Source: Sphingobacteriales bacterium
GTDB lineage: Bacteria > Bacteroidota > Bacteroidia > Sphingobacteriales > Sphingobacteriaceae
Direction: 5' to 3'
DNA: 7,672 bases
NCBI GenBank assembly: GCA_947478655.1
Contig: CANJWU010000051.1
Span: 1-7,672, forward strand
The translations under genes were made by a program, and so were the position numbers. Below, in pieces: positions 6,458 through 7,672 of this stretch. The notes beneath the pieces were generated by a model, which saw nothing but the letters and a program-made list of their open reading frames with translations, ran no database searches and was not told where the DNA came from. Every line of letters starts with the position of its first letter. Within the stretch, counting starts at the first letter, position 1.

Positions 6458-7001
6458 ATTTCTTTTCGAAAACTAAAGAAATAGAATTCATGCAAAACCT
6501 TTTGCCTGTTGGCTTTGGGCCATCATCAAACACATGGCCTAAATGAGCATTACACCTTCCGCAAACAACTTCTGTACGGATCATGCCATGAGATTTATCT
6601 GTAATATATTGCACACTGCTTTCGCTATAAGTTTCAAAAAAACTAGGCCAGCCACAACCACTTGCAAATTTACTATCCGATTCAAATAATTTATTTCCGC
6701 AGGCAGCGCAAAAATAAAATCCTCTGTCAAAAAAATTATCATACTTTCCGGTGTATGCTCTTTCGGTTCCTTTCTTTCTAGCAATTTCAAATAATGCTGG
6801 GCTTAAAGTTTTTTCCCATTCTTGTTCCGAAACATTTATTTTTTCTTTACTTGTTTTATTGAAATAGGGATTAGTAGATGTAGTCATTTTTTTATTGCTT
6901 TGTTGCGTATTTTTAATGGTAGCATTAGATGTATTTACTTGTCCTTCACAATTGATGTTTAAGCAAATGGCTAATACCACAAATGGTATAATTGGTTTCA
7001 T
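6456..7001 (-). CDS. msrB: peptide-methionine (R)-S-oxide reductase, exported
   Basis: MsrB reduces the R epimer of methionine sulfoxide in proteins, repairing oxidative damage. The catalytic domain spans about 55-180 of 181 residues: zinc ligands C98/C101 (CAAC) and C147/C150 (CGRC), SGCGWPSF (114-121) whose C116 matches the resolving cysteine of many two-cysteine MsrBs, HLGHVFDDGP (153-162), and the catalytic cysteine C170 in RFCMNS. There is no fused MsrA domain. Before it lies a hydrophobic leader MKPIIPFVVLAICLNINC and a polar linker rich in N, T, Q and S (about 19-50), so the protein is probably exported. A lipoprotein is possible, but the residues before C18 (N-I-N) and C13 (L-A-I) are poor lipobox matches. 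A cytosolic form could start at M39, but the leader argues for the ATG at 7001. It converges with HU and shares its terminator. Export suits repair of periplasmic or surface proteins. Confidence 0.93.
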   Translation of the reverse strand: MKPIIPFVVLAICLNINCEGQVNTSNATIKNTQQSNKKMTTSTNPYFNKTSKEKINVSEQEWEKTLSPALFEIARKKGTERAYTGKYDNFFDRGFYFCAACGNKLFESDSKFASGCGWPSFFETYSESSVQYITDKSHGMIRTEVVCGRCNAHLGHVFDDGPKPTGKRFCMNSISLVFEKK

Positions 7002-7216
7002 TTTTTTAATTATAGGGTGTTGCTAAATTAGACAAATACAATACAAATTTGTTTGCCAAAATTGGATTTCAACTGTTGGGGAAAAGTTATGCCGCCTGGA
7101 GGGTGTTTTTATGTTTCAAAAACTTTTATTTGTCACAAAAAATAATATTTTTGTTATAGGCCGATTATCTGTAAATTTAAGCATCGAAGCCACATTTACC
7201 CCTAAAAACAACCAAT
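7002..7216 (+). other. 215-base divergent spacer between msrB and oxidoreductase
   Basis: No credible gene is seen. It holds a 10-base palindrome ACAAATTTGT (7043-7052), two copies of AGGGTGTT (7014-7021 and 7100-7107), and a short G+C-rich patch (7078-7105, 17 of 28 bases G or C) that stands out in AT-rich surroundings. A plus-strand promoter element lies at 7146-7153. No matching promoter for msrB is clear; TAATTTAG on the minus strand close to its start is a seven-of-eight match to the -7 element. Confidence 0.4.
7124..7153 (+). promoter_or_regulatory. candidate promoter for Fe-S/FAD oxidoreductase
   Basis: TATTTTTG (7146-7153) matches the Bacteroidota -7 consensus TAnnTTTG at every fixed base. 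TTTT at 7124-7127 stands 18 bases upstream in the -33 position, one base off the TTTG consensus. Transcription would begin near 7160, leaving a leader of about 57 bases before the TTG start at 7217. Confidence 0.5.
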
Positions 7217-7672
7217 TTGGAACCTACTCAAACTAACGATCCAGAATACTATCACAAGGTGGTAGATTGTCAATATGCTTGCCCTGCTCATACACCAGTT
7301 CCAGAGTATATTCGCTTAATTGCTGCAGGTAAATATACGGAAGCCTATATGGTTAACTGGGAGTCAAATGTTTTCCCTGGAATTTTAGGAAGAACCTGCG
7401 ATCGTCCATGTGAACCTGCATGCAGAAGAGGTAGGGTAGAAGAAGAGCCCGTTGCCATTTGTAGATTAAAACGCGTAGCCGCAGATAACAAATCGGATGT
7501 TACAGATTTAATGCCAATTATACCTTCGGTAAAAAACGGTAAACGCATTGCCTTAATTGGTGGTGGTCCTGCTTCTTTAACAGTTGCAAGAGATTTAGCG
7601 CCGCTAGGTTATTCAATAGATTTATATGATAATCAAAATAAAGCAGGTGGCATGATGCGTAGTCAAATACCA
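7217..7672 (+). CDS. Fe-S/FAD oxidoreductase, GltD-like, truncated by window edge
   Basis: The first 152 residues are visible and the frame is open to the right edge. The N-terminal part (about 10-100) is the iron-sulfur domain found in GltD and at the N-terminus of dihydropyrimidine dehydrogenase, with cysteines C18, C22, C61, C65, C69 and C82; C61-x3-C65-x3-C69 in GRTCDRPCEPACRRG is the clearest cluster motif. Then comes an FAD-binding Rossmann start, RIALIGGGPASLTVARDLAP (110-129), and KAGGMMRSQIP (142-152). Such proteins pass electrons from NAD(P)H through FAD to Fe-S partners. GGGPASL and GGMMRSQIP differ from the GPAGL and GGLLxYGIP usual in true glutamate synthase beta subunits, so I do not call it gltD. 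The start must be TTG at 7217: a TAA lies in frame at 7178-7180 and no ATG or GTG falls between; a GTG at 7259 would cut into the domain. The partner subunit and full domain set lie outside the window. Confidence 0.85.
   Translation, partial: MEPTQTNDPEYYHKVVDCQYACPAHTPVPEYIRLIAAGKYTEAYMVNWESNVFPGILGRTCDRPCEPACRRGRVEEEPVAICRLKRVAADNKSDVTDLMPIIPSVKNGKRIALIGGGPASLTVARDLAPLGYSIDLYDNQNKAGGMMRSQIP

Noticed and set aside
7089..7145. 18-codon ATG frame in the msrB/oxidoreductase spacer, just after a GGGG-AAAA stretch
   Set aside because: Very short, no recognisable product, and expected by chance; the purine-rich stretch is not a clear ribosome binding site in this phylum.
7345..7548. Minus-strand open frame inside the oxidoreductase
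   Set aside because: The opposite strand encodes the cysteine motifs of the Fe-S domain without interruption; the antisense frame resembles no family.
1..7672. Search for a defence, secretion, CRISPR or mobile system
   Set aside because: Nearly all coding space is taken by recognisable housekeeping families; no repeat-spacer arrays, nucleases, transposases or phage genes are visible.

Overview
This window reads as ordinary chromosomal DNA from an AT-rich member of the Bacteroidota. Three things point there. The proteins look like that phylum's versions (GT4 transferase, QxxHH acyl desaturase, pRiA4b-type protein). Starts are preceded by A-rich leaders with almost no Shine-Dalgarno sequence. 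Matches to the phylum's -7 promoter element TAnnTTTG sit in front of several transcription units. I see no insertion sequence, prophage, CRISPR array, rRNA or tRNA gene.

Positions 1-4290 are a minus-strand gene run that transcription enters at dapD. The order is dapD (N-succinyltransferase of lysine/diaminopimelate synthesis), a GT4 glycosyltransferase, tsaC (threonylcarbamoyl-AMP synthase), cca (tRNA CCA-adding enzyme with an HD domain), and a pRiA4b ORF-3-like protein cut by the left edge. The first three are packed within a few bases of each other, and the GT4 stop overlaps the tsaC start as TGATG. The run therefore probably forms an operon joining a cell-wall precursor/lysine step, a sugar transferase and two tRNA-maturation enzymes.

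A 73-base divergent spacer carries a TAnnTTTG element on each strand and leads rightward to a small S4-domain (Hsp15-like) RNA-binding protein. Next come a membrane fatty acid desaturase with three histidine boxes, and a 91-residue HU nucleoid protein behind a 196-base leader. HU and msrB (exported methionine sulfoxide reductase B, minus strand) converge on one strong symmetric hairpin that can terminate both. After a 215-base divergent spacer, the window ends inside a plus-strand Fe-S/FAD oxidoreductase of the GltD/dihydropyrimidine-dehydrogenase N-terminal type, with a TTG as its only reasonable start.

I did not find a convincing undescribed system. The points worth a second look are modest: two forced TTG starts, a possibly leaderless S4-protein mRNA beside the dapD promoter, an 8-base inverted/tandem repeat before the desaturase, and a non-GltD signature in the truncated oxidoreductase.
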